32,811 bases of DNA from Oscillospiraceae bacterium (GCA_031261635.1 JAISJH010000014.1:1-32811), one strand, 5' to 3'. Numbered from the stretch's first letter, positions 8,192-17,730 are shown. Numbers and translations: made by a program. Notes: generated by a model not told the origin, from the letters alone.

Positions 8192-9850
8192 ATGGCTGAC
8201 AAACTCAAAATTATCTCGCTCGGCGGGCTGAACGAAATCGGAAAGAACCTTACCGCGTATGAATACAAGAACGACATTATCATTGTCGATTGCGGACTTG
8301 GCTTCCCGGACGACGAAATGTACGGCGTGGACGTGGTTGTCCCGAACGTGACGTACCTTTCAAAAAACAGGGAGAAGCTTCGCGGTATCTTCCTTACTCA
8401 CGGTCACGAGGACCACATCGGCGGCTTGCAGTATCTCTTGCAGGACATCACCGCACCCATTTACGGCACTCCTATGACGCTCGGGCTGATTAAAATTAAG
8501 CTCTCGGAGCATAAACTTATGGATATCGCCGAGCTTATTGAGATTGAAACAGGTAAGACGTACAAGGCGGGCTGTTTCACGGTCGAGCCGATACACGTTA
8601 ACCACAGTATAGCGGGTTCGGTATCGTTCGCGATAACCTGCCCGGTCGGTATACTCATTCAGACGGGCGACTTCAAGATTGACCCTACACCGATTAACGA
8701 CGAGATGACCGATTTAACGCGCTTCGGCGAACTCGGGCGCAAGGGCGTACTCGCGCTGCTGTCTGATTCGACGAATATCGAACGCGCGGGCTTTTCGACT
8801 TCCGAGCGGCGCGTTGGCGTGCGCTTTGACACGCTCTTTGAGAGCTGCAAGAACCGCATAATCGTGACTACCTTCGCGAGTAACGTTCACAGGGTTCAGC
8901 AGATTATGGATATCGCCGCGAGGTATGGGCGCAAGGTTGCCGTTACCGGGCGTTCTATGGAGAATATGCTTCGGGTTTCAACCGAACTCGGCTATATGAC
9001 TATCCCGGAGAACACGCTTGTCGATATCGGGCAGATTAAAAATTATCCCATAGACAAGCAGGTGATTATAACCACCGGGAGCCAGGGCGAAACGATGTCC
9101 GCGCTGTACCGTATGGCGTTTTCCGGGCATAAGTATATCGCGATACAGCCGGGCGACCGCGTGGTAATGTCTGCGTCGGCGGTTCCGGGCAACGAGACCA
9201 CTGTAAGCAAGATTGTCAACGAGCTTTTCCGCAAGGGCGCGGAGGTGCTTTACCGCTCGGTGGACGAGCTGCACGTTTCAGGTCACGGCTTCCAGGAGGA
9301 GCTGAAGCTTATACTCGCACTTGTAAAACCGAAGTTTTTCATTCCCGTTCACGGCGAACACAGGCACTTAAAACTTCACGCTGAAATCGCTAAGGATATG
9401 GGGATACCCGCCGACAACGTTATTATAAGCGATATCGGCAAAATCATAGAGGTATCGCGCAAAGACATTAAGCTAAACGGTTCGGTACCCTCCGGGCGCG
9501 TATTAGTAGACGGCAACGGCGTGGGCGATGTCGGAAGCATTGTCCTGCGCGACAGAAAACACCTCGCCGAGGACGGTATGCTCGTTATAGTAGTAGGCCT
9601 CTCCGCGGAGGATTGCAGCATAATCTCCGGACCCGACATAATCACGCGCGGCTTCGTATACGTTAAAGAAGCCTCAACGCTGATAGAGGAAATGCGCGGG
9701 GTAGTCCTCGAGGCAATAGAACAATGCCGCGACAACAATATTGCCGACTGGACGACAATCAAAAACGCCGCCAAAGCCGCCGTGTCGCAGTACCTCTATA
9801 AGACCACCAAGCGCAACCCGATGATACTCCCGGTTATTATGGAAGTTTGA
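8192..9850 (+). CDS. rnj: Ribonuclease J
   Basis: This 552-residue metallo-beta-lactamase/beta-CASP ribonuclease has 5'-to-3' exonuclease and endonuclease activity and acts in mRNA turnover and rRNA processing in Bacillota. The zinc motif is T-H70-G-H72-E-D74-H75, with further ligands in PIHVNHSIAGS and ILIQTGDFKID. Beta-CASP signatures include LALLSDSTNIERAG, TTFASNVHRVQQ, VTGRSMENM, ITTGSQGE and IPVHGEHRH. The C-terminal domain is complete and ends NPMILPVIMEV. An upstream in-frame TTG (8177) overlaps the GAGGAG ribosome-binding site, so ATG 8192 is the start. RNase J1 and J2 cannot be told apart here. The TGA stop is followed at once by a block-A repeat. Confidence 0.96.
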   Translation: MADKLKIISLGGLNEIGKNLTAYEYKNDIIIVDCGLGFPDDEMYGVDVVVPNVTYLSKNREKLRGIFLTHGHEDHIGGLQYLLQDITAPIYGTPMTLGLIKIKLSEHKLMDIAELIEIETGKTYKAGCFTVEPIHVNHSIAGSVSFAITCPVGILIQTGDFKIDPTPINDEMTDLTRFGELGRKGVLALLSDSTNIERAGFSTSERRVGVRFDTLFESCKNRIIVTTFASNVHRVQQIMDIAARYGRKVAVTGRSMENMLRVSTELGYMTIPENTLVDIGQIKNYPIDKQVIITTGSQGETMSALYRMAFSGHKYIAIQPGDRVVMSASAVPGNETTVSKIVNELFRKGAEVLYRSVDELHVSGHGFQEELKLILALVKPKFFIPVHGEHRHLKLHAEIAKDMGIPADNVIISDIGKIIEVSRKDIKLNGSVPSGRVLVDGNGVGDVGSIVLRDRKHLAEDGMLVIVVGLSAEDCSIISGPDIITRGFVYVKEASTLIEEMRGVVLEAIEQCRDNNIADWTTIKNAAKAAVSQYLYKTTKRNPMILPVIMEV

Positions 9851-9856
9851 TACAGT

Positions 9857-10374
9857 TATCAGATATCAAATATCAAATATCAGAGACGATGGGTTTGGAC
9901 GTAGGTTGCGGAGGGCGCGGATTGCGGCGGTTCGTAGGGGCGGGTTTCAAACCCGCCCACCCGCGCACGGCGCGGGGAACCACCCCCGCCGCCGTGCGCG
10001 GCGCAACCCACGTCCAACGTCCCGGCGCAATGCGCCGGGACAGGGCAGGGCGACGCCCTGCCCGTCATTGCGAAGCCGCCGCCGCACTTGCGATACGTAG
10101 TTGGTGATATGCGGCGAAGCAATCCAGGGTTGACGTAGTATTGTATGATACGTAGGTTTGGACGAGGGAACTGGGCTTGGATTGCTTCGCGCGGCTCGCA
10201 ATGACGGCGCACTGCGCCGGGACGGAAACAAGACGGTTTTAGAACAACCCCGGCAACAAAACAACAACAACCGCGCGGGGCGCGGACGAAAGGAGACGCG
10301 GTTAACTATAGCAAACAGCCAAACCGCCAACAGGCGCGACTGCTATCTGCTAACTGCTAACTGCTAACTGAACT
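9857..10374. repeat. Repeat island between RNase J and dCMP deaminase
   Basis: This 520-base gap holds no gene. It begins with a block-A end (TATCAAA units, 9857-9888), then a GGGCGGG..CCCGCCC hairpin (9936-9959). It continues with paired CGGCGCA..TGCGCCG stretches and a block-B palindrome (10062-10205). A low-complexity AACAACAAC stretch follows, and then CTAACTG units up to the start codon of the next gene. AAAGGAG at 10289-10295 is a ribosome-binding-like site with no gene at the right distance. Confidence 0.85.
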
Positions 10375-10851
10375 ATGCGTTTGGATAAACTTAACTATTA
10401 CCTTAATATTGCGGATTCTATCGCTGTCCGCAGTACCTGTTTACGCCGTACATACGGCGCGATTATTGTCAGCAATGACGAGATTATCGCTACGGGCTAT
10501 AACGGCGCGCCTCGTGAGCGCAAGAACTGTTCCGATTTGGGGCGTTGCCTCCGCGACGAGCTGAACATTCCGCAGGGCGAACGCTACGAGCTTTGCCGCT
10601 CGGTTCACGCCGAGACTAACGCCATTATCAGCGCGTCGCGAAACGCAATGATGGGCGCGACGCTCTATCTTGTCGGGCGGCTCGCTTCTAGCGGCGAACT
10701 GCTTGACGCGGCTCCGTGCAGTATGTGTCGCCGCGTTATTATCAATGCCGGTATCGAGCGCGTTGTCTGCCGCCAGGCAGACGGCAGCTATAAAGTTATG
10801 AATCGCAGAGAGATGGTCTATGACGACGATACAATCAGTAACTCCCTCTAG
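10375..10851 (+). CDS. Deoxycytidylate deaminase
   Basis: The 158-residue enzyme deaminates dCMP to dUMP, feeding thymidylate synthesis. The zinc site is complete: H78-A-E80 with the catalytic glutamate, and P114-C115-S-M-C118. The N-terminal TYGAIIVSNDEIIATGYNG and CLRDELNIPQGERYELC segments fit the ComEB/dCMP deaminase family. The ATG at 10375 is the only possible start, because an in-frame TGA lies two codons upstream. No Shine-Dalgarno site precedes it; the bases are tandem CTAACTG repeat. The end overlaps the next gene by 32 bases, so the two are co-translated. Confidence 0.93.
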   Translation: MRLDKLNYYLNIADSIAVRSTCLRRTYGAIIVSNDEIIATGYNGAPRERKNCSDLGRCLRDELNIPQGERYELCRSVHAETNAIISASRNAMMGATLYLVGRLASSGELLDAAPCSMCRRVIINAGIERVVCRQADGSYKVMNRREMVYDDDTISNSL

Positions 10852-12091
10852 CCCGGCGGAGCGCGCGGGACTGCAAGCCGGCGAAAAGCTTGTGGCTATA
10901 GGCGGAAATCAAATCCGCGACGTGCTGGACTATATGTACTATTCGCTGTCTGAAAAGTGCGTACTGCAAACCTTAACCCCCGAGGGGAAAACAAAGTTAT
11001 ATAACGTTAAAAACCCCGAATTGGAGCCTTTGGGACTGACCTTTGAAACGTACCTGATGGATTCCGAGCGCGGTTGCGCTAATAACTGCGTGTTTTGCTT
11101 TGTTGACCAAAACCCGAAGGGTATGCGAAGCTCGCTCTATTTCAAAGACGACGACTCGCGCCTTAGCTTTTTGCAGGGCAACTACGTGACGCTGACTAAC
11201 CTGTCAAGGCACGATATTGACCGCATAATCGAGCTAAAAATTTCGCCGCTGTATATCTCGGTTCACAGCACTAACGACGCGCTTCGCTGTCGCCTGCTGG
11301 GGACTAACCGCGCGGACGGGATTGTTCCGCTTCTGAAAAAGCTTCTCGCGGGCGGTATCGAGCTTCACTGCCAGATTGTCGTTGTCCCCGCCTATAATAA
11401 CGGCGCGACCTTAACGCAGACGCTGAACGAACTGCCTAAGGGCGTTTCCTCAATCGCGATAGTCCCCGTAGGTCTGACGGCTCACCGCGAGGGACTTCCA
11501 AAACTGCGCCCGATAACAACGCACGAGGCGGAGGACATCATACGCCTTGCGGAGGAATACCGCGCGGAGCGTAAAACTCCCTGCTGGTGCGCCGACGAGT
11601 TCTATATCAAAGCCGACTTAAAACTTCCGGGCTATAAATACTACAAAAATTTTCCGCAACTGGAAAACGGCGTGGGCTTACTGCGTAAGCTCGAACACGT
11701 TTACAGAACTGAAAAGCGGCTGAATAATTACGCCGTCGCGCCTAAAACCAATACCGTCGCGATTGCCACAGGCGTCGCCGCCGCGCCCTTCCTGCGAACC
11801 CTACTGAAAGATATGAGCGTTACAATTTACCCCGTTGAAAATAACTTCTTTGGTACAACCGTCACCGTAGCGGGTCTGGTAACAGGCGGCGACCTCATAG
11901 AACAGCTAAAGGGCAAACTGGAGGGCAAGCAAAAACTTCTAATCCCAAGCTCAATGCTAAGAAGCGGAGAGGACGTATTCCTCGACGACGTAACGCTAAC
12001 GCAAGCGGCCGAAGCCCTAGGCATACGCGTTATCCCGGTAAACCCCGACGGCGGCGAACTGTATAGGCAGTTAACAAATAACAGTTATTAA
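10820..12091 (+). CDS. PDZ, radical SAM and DUF512 protein
   Basis: The protein has 423 residues. A PDZ domain (about 1-65; SSPAERAGLQAGEKLVAIGG) precedes a radical-SAM-like core whose cluster motif is C86-A-N-N-C90-V-F-C93. A DUF512 domain forms the C-terminal half. This architecture is a recognised family common in Clostridia and other anaerobes, and its reaction is unknown to me. The ATG lies inside the deaminase gene, giving an overlap of 32 bases, an arrangement that couples their translation. The C-terminal LTNNSY and the TAA stop derive from a CAGTTAACAAATAACAG repeat, so the native end has been altered. Confidence 0.9.
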   Translation: MTTIQSVTPSSPAERAGLQAGEKLVAIGGNQIRDVLDYMYYSLSEKCVLQTLTPEGKTKLYNVKNPELEPLGLTFETYLMDSERGCANNCVFCFVDQNPKGMRSSLYFKDDDSRLSFLQGNYVTLTNLSRHDIDRIIELKISPLYISVHSTNDALRCRLLGTNRADGIVPLLKKLLAGGIELHCQIVVVPAYNNGATLTQTLNELPKGVSSIAIVPVGLTAHREGLPKLRPITTHEAEDIIRLAEEYRAERKTPCWCADEFYIKADLKLPGYKYYKNFPQLENGVGLLRKLEHVYRTEKRLNNYAVAPKTNTVAIATGVAAAPFLRTLLKDMSVTIYPVENNFFGTTVTVAGLVTGGDLIEQLKGKLEGKQKLLIPSSMLRSGEDVFLDDVTLTQAAEALGIRVIPVNPDGGELYRQLTNNSY

Positions 12092-12336
12092 ATATCAAAT
12101 ATCAGATACGGCGGTTTGGACGTTGGAGGCGTACTTAGAAGGTAGCCATTCAAAAGTCCGTCATTGCGAGCCGCGGAACGCTTGCGATACGTAGAACTGA
12201 AACCGGCGCGGCAATCCAGTGCCGCAGTCCGCAGATACGTTTCTTTCGCCTGTACTACTGGATTGCTTCGCACCTGTAACACTCTACGTATCGCAAGTTT
12301 AGCGGTGCTTCGCAATGACGGGGGTTGAGCTTCGCC
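12078..12336. repeat. Block-A end plus block-B palindrome
   Basis: A degenerate block-A end (12078-12112) is followed by a long palindrome (12159-12320). The palindrome arms are GTCATTGCGAGCCGC with GCTTGCGATACGTAG on the left, and CTACGTATCGCAAG with GGTGCTTCGCAATGAC on the right. The centre is flanked by GCAATCCAGT and ACTGGATTGC. No gene is seen. Confidence 0.88.
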
Positions 12337-12387
12337 GAAGGGTGCGCGGCAGATAAAAATGAAAAAACTTAAACCAAAACATCAACA

Positions 12388-12519
12388 ATTCCGCAATGTT
12401 GGTGACCGGGCTACAATGTTATCAGTTCAGTTAGATTACAAAGCGGAGATAAAATTCCGCAATGTTGGTGACCGGGCTACAATGTTATCAGTTCAGTCAG
12501 CTTACAAAGCGGAGATAAA
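12388..12519 (+). repeat. Perfectly phased tandem duplication of 66 bases upstream of the parvulin gene
   Basis: Copies span 12388-12453 and 12454-12519 and differ at only two bases, both in one six-base stretch. Each copy contains TTCCGCAATGTTGGTGACCG, GGCTACAATGTTATCAG and, near its end, GCGGAGATAAA. The pair forms most of the leader before ATG 12539. Because 66 is a multiple of three, one frame stays open and would encode two near-identical 22-residue repeats, but this frame would bury the lipoprotein signal. Confidence 0.9.
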
Positions 12520-12538
12520 AAAGGAGACATTACACCCA

Positions 12539-13546
12539 ATGAAACGTACACTTACCCTATTGCTTTCGCTTGCCCTTATTGCCGGGCTTGCGACTTCCTG
12601 TAGCCCTAATAACGCTTCGGACGCTTCGCCCAGCCCGCTTGGCAGCGCTCCCGCTTCGCCTGTCGCTACCGACCCCTTTGAATTGCCGGACTACGTTACC
12701 GAGCCGGAGGGCGAGGTTCTCTTTACCCTTGACGGCACGGATATTCACGAAAAAGAGTTCAAATACTGGGCGCGGACGCTCCTCGCGCAGTCCCCGGACG
12801 TCGAAAACCCCGACTGGGACTATATCAAGAGCGAGTCTGAAACCAGTATCCGCCTCTATCACGCCGTTGCCGCGAAAGCCGCTGAAAAAGGCCTGACGCT
12901 GACGGACGAGGAGCAGGAATACATTGACACGCAAATCACTAACCCCTATGAACAATGGCTAATGGAAATCTCGCTCTATTTTGAAAGAATAAGGCTCGAG
13001 AGCGAGCCTACGGACGAGGACGTCATAGCGGAGGGCGCGGAAGCCGGAGTTCTCCGCGCGAAGCATATACTTTTCAAAACGGTTGAGGACGACCGCGTTA
13101 CGCCGCTCTCCGACGAGCTTATCGCCGAAGCCTTGCAAAAGGCTACCGACGTGTATAACGAGCTGCGGGAGACAGCGGACGACCGGGACGCGCTGCTCGC
13201 GCTCTATGACGAGCGTATGACGGAACTGTCGCAGGACGGCGGCGCGATTTCAAACCCCGACGGCTACCAGTGGGTGCCGGGAACTATGCGCGAACAGTTC
13301 ACCGCGACCACGCAAAACCTGAAAGACTACGAATTTTCAGAGCCCGTCGATATAGTTGACGGCTATTCCGTGATACTGCGTCTGCCGCTGGACCCCGATA
13401 TGGAAATAATCGGCGCGGGTGTAACGCTCCGCGACTACGCGGCGGGCAAAGCCTCCCAGGATATGGCACTAGCCTGGAGCGAGGAGCTAACCGCAACCTA
13501 CAGCGAGGGCTACGATACTCTGGACGTAGCGGAAATGCTTAGGTAA
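12539..13546 (+). CDS. Lipoprotein with parvulin-like (SurA/PrsA-type) peptidyl-prolyl isomerase features
   Basis: The protein has 335 residues. It starts MKRTLTLLLSLALIAGLATS with lipobox cysteine C21, followed by a Ser/Pro/Ala linker. A SurA/PrsA-like N-terminal region follows (EVLFTLDGTDIHEKEFKYW). Then comes LRAKHILFKTVED, typical of the first strand of a parvulin domain, and further on an NPDGYQWVPG stretch. It would assist folding of exported proteins on the outer face of the membrane. The parvulin core is weak, so activity is not assured. The open frame extends 60 codons upstream through a 66-base duplication, but ATG 12539 is chosen because it begins a textbook signal peptide and follows AAGGAG at a slightly long spacing. 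Confidence 0.82.
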   Translation: MKRTLTLLLSLALIAGLATSCSPNNASDASPSPLGSAPASPVATDPFELPDYVTEPEGEVLFTLDGTDIHEKEFKYWARTLLAQSPDVENPDWDYIKSESETSIRLYHAVAAKAAEKGLTLTDEEQEYIDTQITNPYEQWLMEISLYFERIRLESEPTDEDVIAEGAEAGVLRAKHILFKTVEDDRVTPLSDELIAEALQKATDVYNELRETADDRDALLALYDERMTELSQDGGAISNPDGYQWVPGTMREQFTATTQNLKDYEFSEPVDIVDGYSVILRLPLDPDMEIIGAGVTLRDYAAGKASQDMALAWSEELTATYSEGYDTLDVAEMLR

Positions 13547-13746
13547 CAAATAACAAATAACAGATATCAAATATCAAATATCAGAGACGGGGGTTTGGAC
13601 GGGGGTTGCGCGGGGGTGGGCGGGTTTGAAACCCGCCCCTACGTCCACCGCGTAGCCAACGTCCAACCCCCACGTCTCTGATATCTGATATTTGATATCT
13701 GTTATCTGAACCAAACGTCTCTGATATCTGATAACTGTTAACTGAA
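13547..13746. repeat. Repeat island with nested block-A ends
   Basis: Block-A ends at 13566-13589 and, inverted with one mismatch, at 13673-13696 enclose a GGGCGGG..CCCGCCC hairpin (13617-13640). A third, partial end (13716-13746) reaches the stop codon of the GH5 gene. The parvulin and GH5 genes converge on this island, so the hairpin could end both transcripts. Confidence 0.85.
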
Positions 13747-15537
13747 TTAGGCTTGCCCGGTGAGGATTTCGATTAGCTCGGGGAATAGCGGCTCAAATGT
13801 AAACGGATTATACAGGCAGCTACTCGCAGAGTTTTCGAGAGGGTGTCCCGCTTCGTGTCCGTAATTAGCCGCAAACCACATAATCGGGATATTGCGTTCT
13901 TTAGCGTTAGCCGTATTCTCGCGGGAAAACGCTAAACGCTCGTCATAAGGGAACTCATTTTCAAACGAGCCGAACTCCTCGTGTTCAAACGAGCCGAACT
14001 CTGTAAATACTACGCCGATACCTTTAGACACGAGATATTTGTCAATCGAGGGGAAAACCTCACCTCCGCCGTATGCTTCATCTCCGAGGTAGCGGTTGAT
14101 TGCAACGATTGTGTGATTTGCAGGGTCGGTAGGCAATACAAACTTTTCTAATGATACGTCAATACCTTTGTTAAAAATCGGCGGGACATACAAAAAGCGT
14201 TTTGCGCTGTTACCCCCTACAGAGCGGACATTATCAACGAAAATCTGATTAAGGCGGTTGAGGTTGTCGGCAACCTTTTGCCCGAGCGTGGGTTTCCCTG
14301 TTGGGGTATCTTTACCGTTGAAATTTGTATACCAGTCTGTATTTTCCGGGTCCATATATGCGCCTGTATTCGGCTCATTCATCGATTCAAAAATCAAATG
14401 CTCGTCATATTCGCTGAAGTGTTCCGCGATTTGTTTCCATACAGCGGCAAAACGTTCCTCAATCTTTGGGTCGCCGTCAAGAGTTAACCAGCTATTGCCG
14501 TCATTGGGCATATCTGCTTTTAACTCGTCGGAAAAACCTGCCGCAAAAAAGTTACCATAACCGCCGGGGAACATATCTGCACCCATATTTATCGAGCAAT
14601 ACAAACCTTGTTCCAGCGCGAGGTTAACTGTTTCCTCAACTTTATCAAGCCATTCGCGGTCAACTACATAAGTTTCGTCATTTGTATGATTGAACCAGGA
14701 CACTTGGAACCGTACAGAATTAAACCCCTGCGATTTGAGATATTTGAACCATTCGGCAGTCGGCAAAGGCGGGTTGCCGGATAAATTTGTATAATAATCG
14801 GCTTTGTTTGCGCCTTGCGAGCTAATCAGTGTTATATCTGCCTTAAACGTACCCTGCCGCAAAACATCGTTGCCGGGTAGTTTGACAGTGTTCGTATCTC
14901 TACTGTTGTACAATCCCGCAAAGTGATATGGTGCGCCGTGGGGGTCGTCAAATTCAGTAACTGCGGGGTATGTTTGCTCAAATATGCCGTTAGCGTCATC
15001 GAGCGGTATTGTTTCGTTAGGCAGTTCAATGCGGGCGTTCGTAATCTCAATTTTTGCGGTTGCGGCTTGATTTGATACGACAGCGGTTAACATATCAATC
15101 TCGGTAACGTCCGTGCCATCAAGATTTTTCAAACTATATGAAATGGTACGGCTTTCCCCTGCGTGCAACAGATAGCGCCAGTCCTGATTACTTGGCTGAA
15201 CGATAAAATAAAACCATACTGGGATTGACTGGTACGGGTCGTAAGTAATGGTAGGGTCTAAATTACCGATACCGCCGTCCGCAGCATACCCCGGACCAAT
15301 CTCCGCGAGGAACGCTGCCGTGTCCATATCGCGGAACTTGACCGTTTTATGCGTAGGCGTAGGCGCGGCGGCTTCGGCGCTCGGGACTATTGTTGCCTCG
15401 GCGCTTGGGGCGATTGTAGCCTCGGCGGTCGCGGCGGCGGGCGGCGCGGTGTCAGTCGGCACAGTATCCGCGGCACCGCCCGAACAGGCCGCGAGGACGA
15501 ATAACAGCGCGAGGGTTAGCGTGAGTACGCGTTTCAT
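13747..15537 (-). CDS. Glycoside hydrolase family 5-like lipoprotein (cellulase-type)
   Basis: This 596-residue secreted protein has a lipoprotein signal with C18 in VLAAC, then an Ala/Thr/Pro linker with tandem AEATI-PSAEA units. A beta-rich N-terminal domain (about 70-240) precedes the GH5 barrel. Within the barrel, E388 in ESMNEPN is the acid/base and E513 in FTEFGS the nucleophile; QGFNSVRFQVSW is also typical. Family 5 includes endoglucanases, mannanases and related enzymes, and the exact polymer is unknown. The nucleophile strand is followed by an 8-residue near-perfect duplication (513-520 and 521-528). A promoter lies at 15573-15601 and an AAGGGGG site before ATG 15537. Confidence 0.88.
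   Translation of the reverse strand: MKRVLTLTLALLFVLAACSGGAADTVPTDTAPPAAATAEATIAPSAEATIVPSAEAAAPTPTHKTVKFRDMDTAAFLAEIGPGYAADGGIGNLDPTITYDPYQSIPVWFYFIVQPSNQDWRYLLHAGESRTISYSLKNLDGTDVTEIDMLTAVVSNQAATAKIEITNARIELPNETIPLDDANGIFEQTYPAVTEFDDPHGAPYHFAGLYNSRDTNTVKLPGNDVLRQGTFKADITLISSQGANKADYYTNLSGNPPLPTAEWFKYLKSQGFNSVRFQVSWFNHTNDETYVVDREWLDKVEETVNLALEQGLYCSINMGADMFPGGYGNFFAAGFSDELKADMPNDGNSWLTLDGDPKIEERFAAVWKQIAEHFSEYDEHLIFESMNEPNTGAYMDPENTDWYTNFNGKDTPTGKPTLGQKVADNLNRLNQIFVDNVRSVGGNSAKRFLYVPPIFNKGIDVSLEKFVLPTDPANHTIVAINRYLGDEAYGGGEVFPSIDKYLVSKGIGVVFTEFGSFEHEEFGSFENEFPYDERLAFSRENTANAKERNIPIMWFAANYGHEAGHPLENSASSCLYNPFTFEPLFPELIEILTGQA
13954..14001 (-). repeat. 24-base tandem duplication in the GH5 nucleophile strand
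   Basis: Codons 513-520 (EFGSFEHE) and 521-528 (EFGSFENE) are tandem copies that share GAGTTCGGCTCGTTTGAA-like DNA with few changes. The first copy holds the predicted nucleophile E513. Confidence 0.85.
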
Positions 15538-15572
15538 AATGTTTCCCCCTTAAGGTTAATAGTGATAAGGCT

Positions 15573-15601
15573 ATTATAGCATACCCCCGCGTGTTTTGCA
15601 A
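15573..15601 (-). promoter_or_regulatory. Sigma-A promoter of the GH5 gene
   Basis: On the minus strand TTGCAA (15596-15601), 17 bases and TATAAT (15573-15578). The start codon is 35 bases downstream of the -10 box. Confidence 0.78.
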
Positions 15602-15613
15602 GGGTTGAAACAA

Positions 15614-15635
15614 GGGGCGCGATAAATCGCGCCCC
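15614..15635. terminator. Perfect hairpin between the chemoreceptor stop and the GH5 promoter
   Basis: GGGGCGCGAT-AAATCGCGCCCC is a perfect inverted repeat. Read on the minus strand it lies 37 bases after the chemoreceptor stop and is followed by TTGTTT, so it may end that transcript. It also belongs to the interchangeable GTAGGGGCG-type hairpin family of this window. Confidence 0.6.
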
Positions 15636-15672
15636 TACGTAGTTGTGCAAAGATTACCGCGTGTCGCGGAGA

Positions 15673-17730
15673 TTACCGCCCGCTGCGCGGCAACGCTCGC
15701 TCGTAGCTTTCTTTCAGGCGGAAGCGTGATACTATCTCGTCCAGCATTGCCGATTGCGCGGAGATTTGCTGGCTTGACGCGGCTGTTTCCTGCGCTGTCG
15801 CGGAATTTGCCTGTACTACGCTCGAGAGCTGGTTAATCGCCACCGCGACGCCTGAAACCGATTCGCTTTGCCGCGAGGAAGCGGAGCGCAGGTTTTCTAT
15901 GGATTCGGCGTTTTGTTTTGAGAGCGTATCGACCGCTTGCAGGCTTTCGCTCACTCTGTTGACTATAGAATTGCCTTCCGCGACGGTCTTTGTGCTTCCC
16001 TCGATTAGCTCGGCGGTTTCGCGGGCGGCTTCGGCTGATTTTGACGCAAGACTGCGAACCTCCTCGGCTACGACCGCGAAACCTTTGCCGTGCTGTCCGG
16101 CGCGGGCGGCCTCAACCGCCGCGTTCAGAGCGAGTATATTTGTTTGGAACGCTATATCGTCAATGACTTTGATAACTTTTGAGATATTCTGCGAACTGTC
16201 GTCAATGCTTCGCATAGCCGTGAGCATTTCGCCCATTGCGTCCGTACACTCGCCCATCAGTTTTTCAGAGTCGAGAGTATGCTCCATAGCGAGGTCGGCT
16301 ACTAAGGCGTTTTCATTTGCCAGCGACTGAATTTCATTGATTGTTTCAGAGAATTTTTCAATTGTAACCGCCTGTTCGGTAGCGCCGGACGCCAGCGTTT
16401 GCGAAGCCTGCGCGACGAGCTGCGAACCCGACGCCACCTGGTCTGCCGAAGTGCGGATTTCCGCGAGCATATCGCTGCTGCTTTGAACCATATCGTTTAT
16501 CGCGCGGTTCATAACGTCCTTGTCGGAGCGCACCGCGATTGAAGCCGTGTAGTCGCCCTGCGCTATCTGGTCAAGTATTTGCGCCTGATTGTAGATTGCG
16601 GAAACCATCTCCGCGAAGTCGCGCTCCAGGTCGCCTATTTCGTCGCGCTTCCGCGAAGCGTTTATAAGCGAAATATCGCCCTGCGAAACGCGACGCGTGT
16701 GTTCGCTCAAAACAGCTATGGGACTTAAAATCGAGCGGTTGACAAACAGAATATAAAAACCCGCGACGATAACCATAAAAACTATCCCGATTGCGACAGT
16801 CAGCAGCAGGAACGAGTGCGCGCCGCCGGAGAGCGCCTGCACCTCCGTAAGAGCGTAGTCGGTGTCCTCGGTGTAGTACGCTTCCTCGAGTTCGAGGCGC
16901 ATTATATAGGCGGGGCCGCCCTGGCGGTTGACCGTTTGGTAATACACGACGCTGCCGTTGCCGGGTCTCGCGAGAAGCGAGCCGTCTTTAACCGTTTGCG
17001 CTATTTCCGGGAGGCTAACCGTGCCGCCCTTGGCGTAGTGACTGCGCGCGCCGCCGTTTTCAACCGAAGCGAGGACGAGCCCGGACGCGTCGAAAAGATG
17101 CAGACTGTTAATCATATCATAGCTTCCGATAAAGCCCGCTAAATCGGTCTCAATCGCGCTTACTTCGAGCGCGGATTCTAAAATCCCCGTTATGTTGCCG
17201 CTTCTGTCGTAGCGGGGGAGGGCTGTGAACTTATATATTTCGCCGGTTTCCTCCATAACCTTGATTGTGGAGGGGAGTTCCGTGGCTTCGCCCGTGACGA
17301 GCATACGATAGCCGTCCCAGATGTCGAACATTCCTATACCGCCGACCGCACCCACAACCGTTGAAACGGTGAATTTGCCGTCAGTCCCCGCGAGGTAGAG
17401 GTCGTCAACGCGCAGTTCGCGCAGGAGGTTTTCCATTTCGCGCTCCGTGACGGTCGTCAGCGTATCGAGCTTTTGCAGAACGAGCGCGGCGTGGTACATC
17501 GAGTCGTCAATGGCGTCCTCAATGTCCGTGAGGTAGCCGCCGAGGGCGTTTGCGAGGGCTCTTATCTCATTTCCCGAACGCTCGGTGTCGTCGGCGCGAA
17601 GGTCTGCTTCGAGAGTGTCGGTGCGGTTTTGAATTTGCGAGCGTGAAATAAAAAAGACCGATAATTGCGCAAGAACGCAAATAACGACTAAAATCGCGGA
17701 AGCGGTAAGTAAAATCCTCTTGATGCTCAT
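15673..17730 (-). CDS. Methyl-accepting chemotaxis protein with extracellular sensor
   Basis: The 685-residue receptor has a first membrane helix at about 7-29, a large extracytoplasmic region (30-300) that looks like a Cache-type sensor, a second helix at about 305-332 ([21 protein letters not shown]), a HAMP linker and a long cytoplasmic coiled coil. The signalling tip is recognisable as [20 protein letters not shown] and [11 protein letters not shown]. It would report ligand binding to CheA and CheW and control flagellar rotation. The ligand is unknown. It has its own consensus promoter, a GGAGG site before ATG 17730, and stands alone. No che genes are near. Confidence 0.95.
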   Translation of the reverse strand: MSIKRILLTASAILVVICVLAQLSVFFISRSQIQNRTDTLEADLRADDTERSGNEIRALANALGGYLTDIEDAIDDSMYHAALVLQKLDTLTTVTEREMENLLRELRVDDLYLAGTDGKFTVSTVVGAVGGIGMFDIWDGYRMLVTGEATELPSTIKVMEETGEIYKFTALPRYDRSGNITGILESALEVSAIETDLAGFIGSYDMINSLHLFDASGLVLASVENGGARSHYAKGGTVSLPEIAQTVKDGSLLARPGNGSVVYYQTVNRQGGPAYIMRLELEEAYYTEDTDYALTEVQALSGGAHSFLLLTVAIGIVFMVIVAGFYILFVNRSILSPIAVLSEHTRRVSQGDISLINASRKRDEIGDLERDFAEMVSAIYNQAQILDQIAQGDYTASIAVRSDKDVMNRAINDMVQSSSDMLAEIRTSADQVASGSQLVAQASQTLASGATEQAVTIEKFSETINEIQSLANENALVADLAMEHTLDSEKLMGECTDAMGEMLTAMRSIDDSSQNISKVIKVIDDIAFQTNILALNAAVEAARAGQHGKGFAVVAEEVRSLASKSAEAARETAELIEGSTKTVAEGNSIVNRVSESLQAVDTLSKQNAESIENLRSASSRQSESVSGVAVAINQLSSVVQANSATAQETAASSQQISAQSAMLDEIVSRFRLKESYERALPRSGR

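Noticed and set aside
12359-12538. Sixty-codon N-terminal extension of the parvulin-like lipoprotein
   Set aside because: It would bury the signal peptide and lipobox, lacks a ribosome site, and is mostly the two copies of a 66-base repeat.
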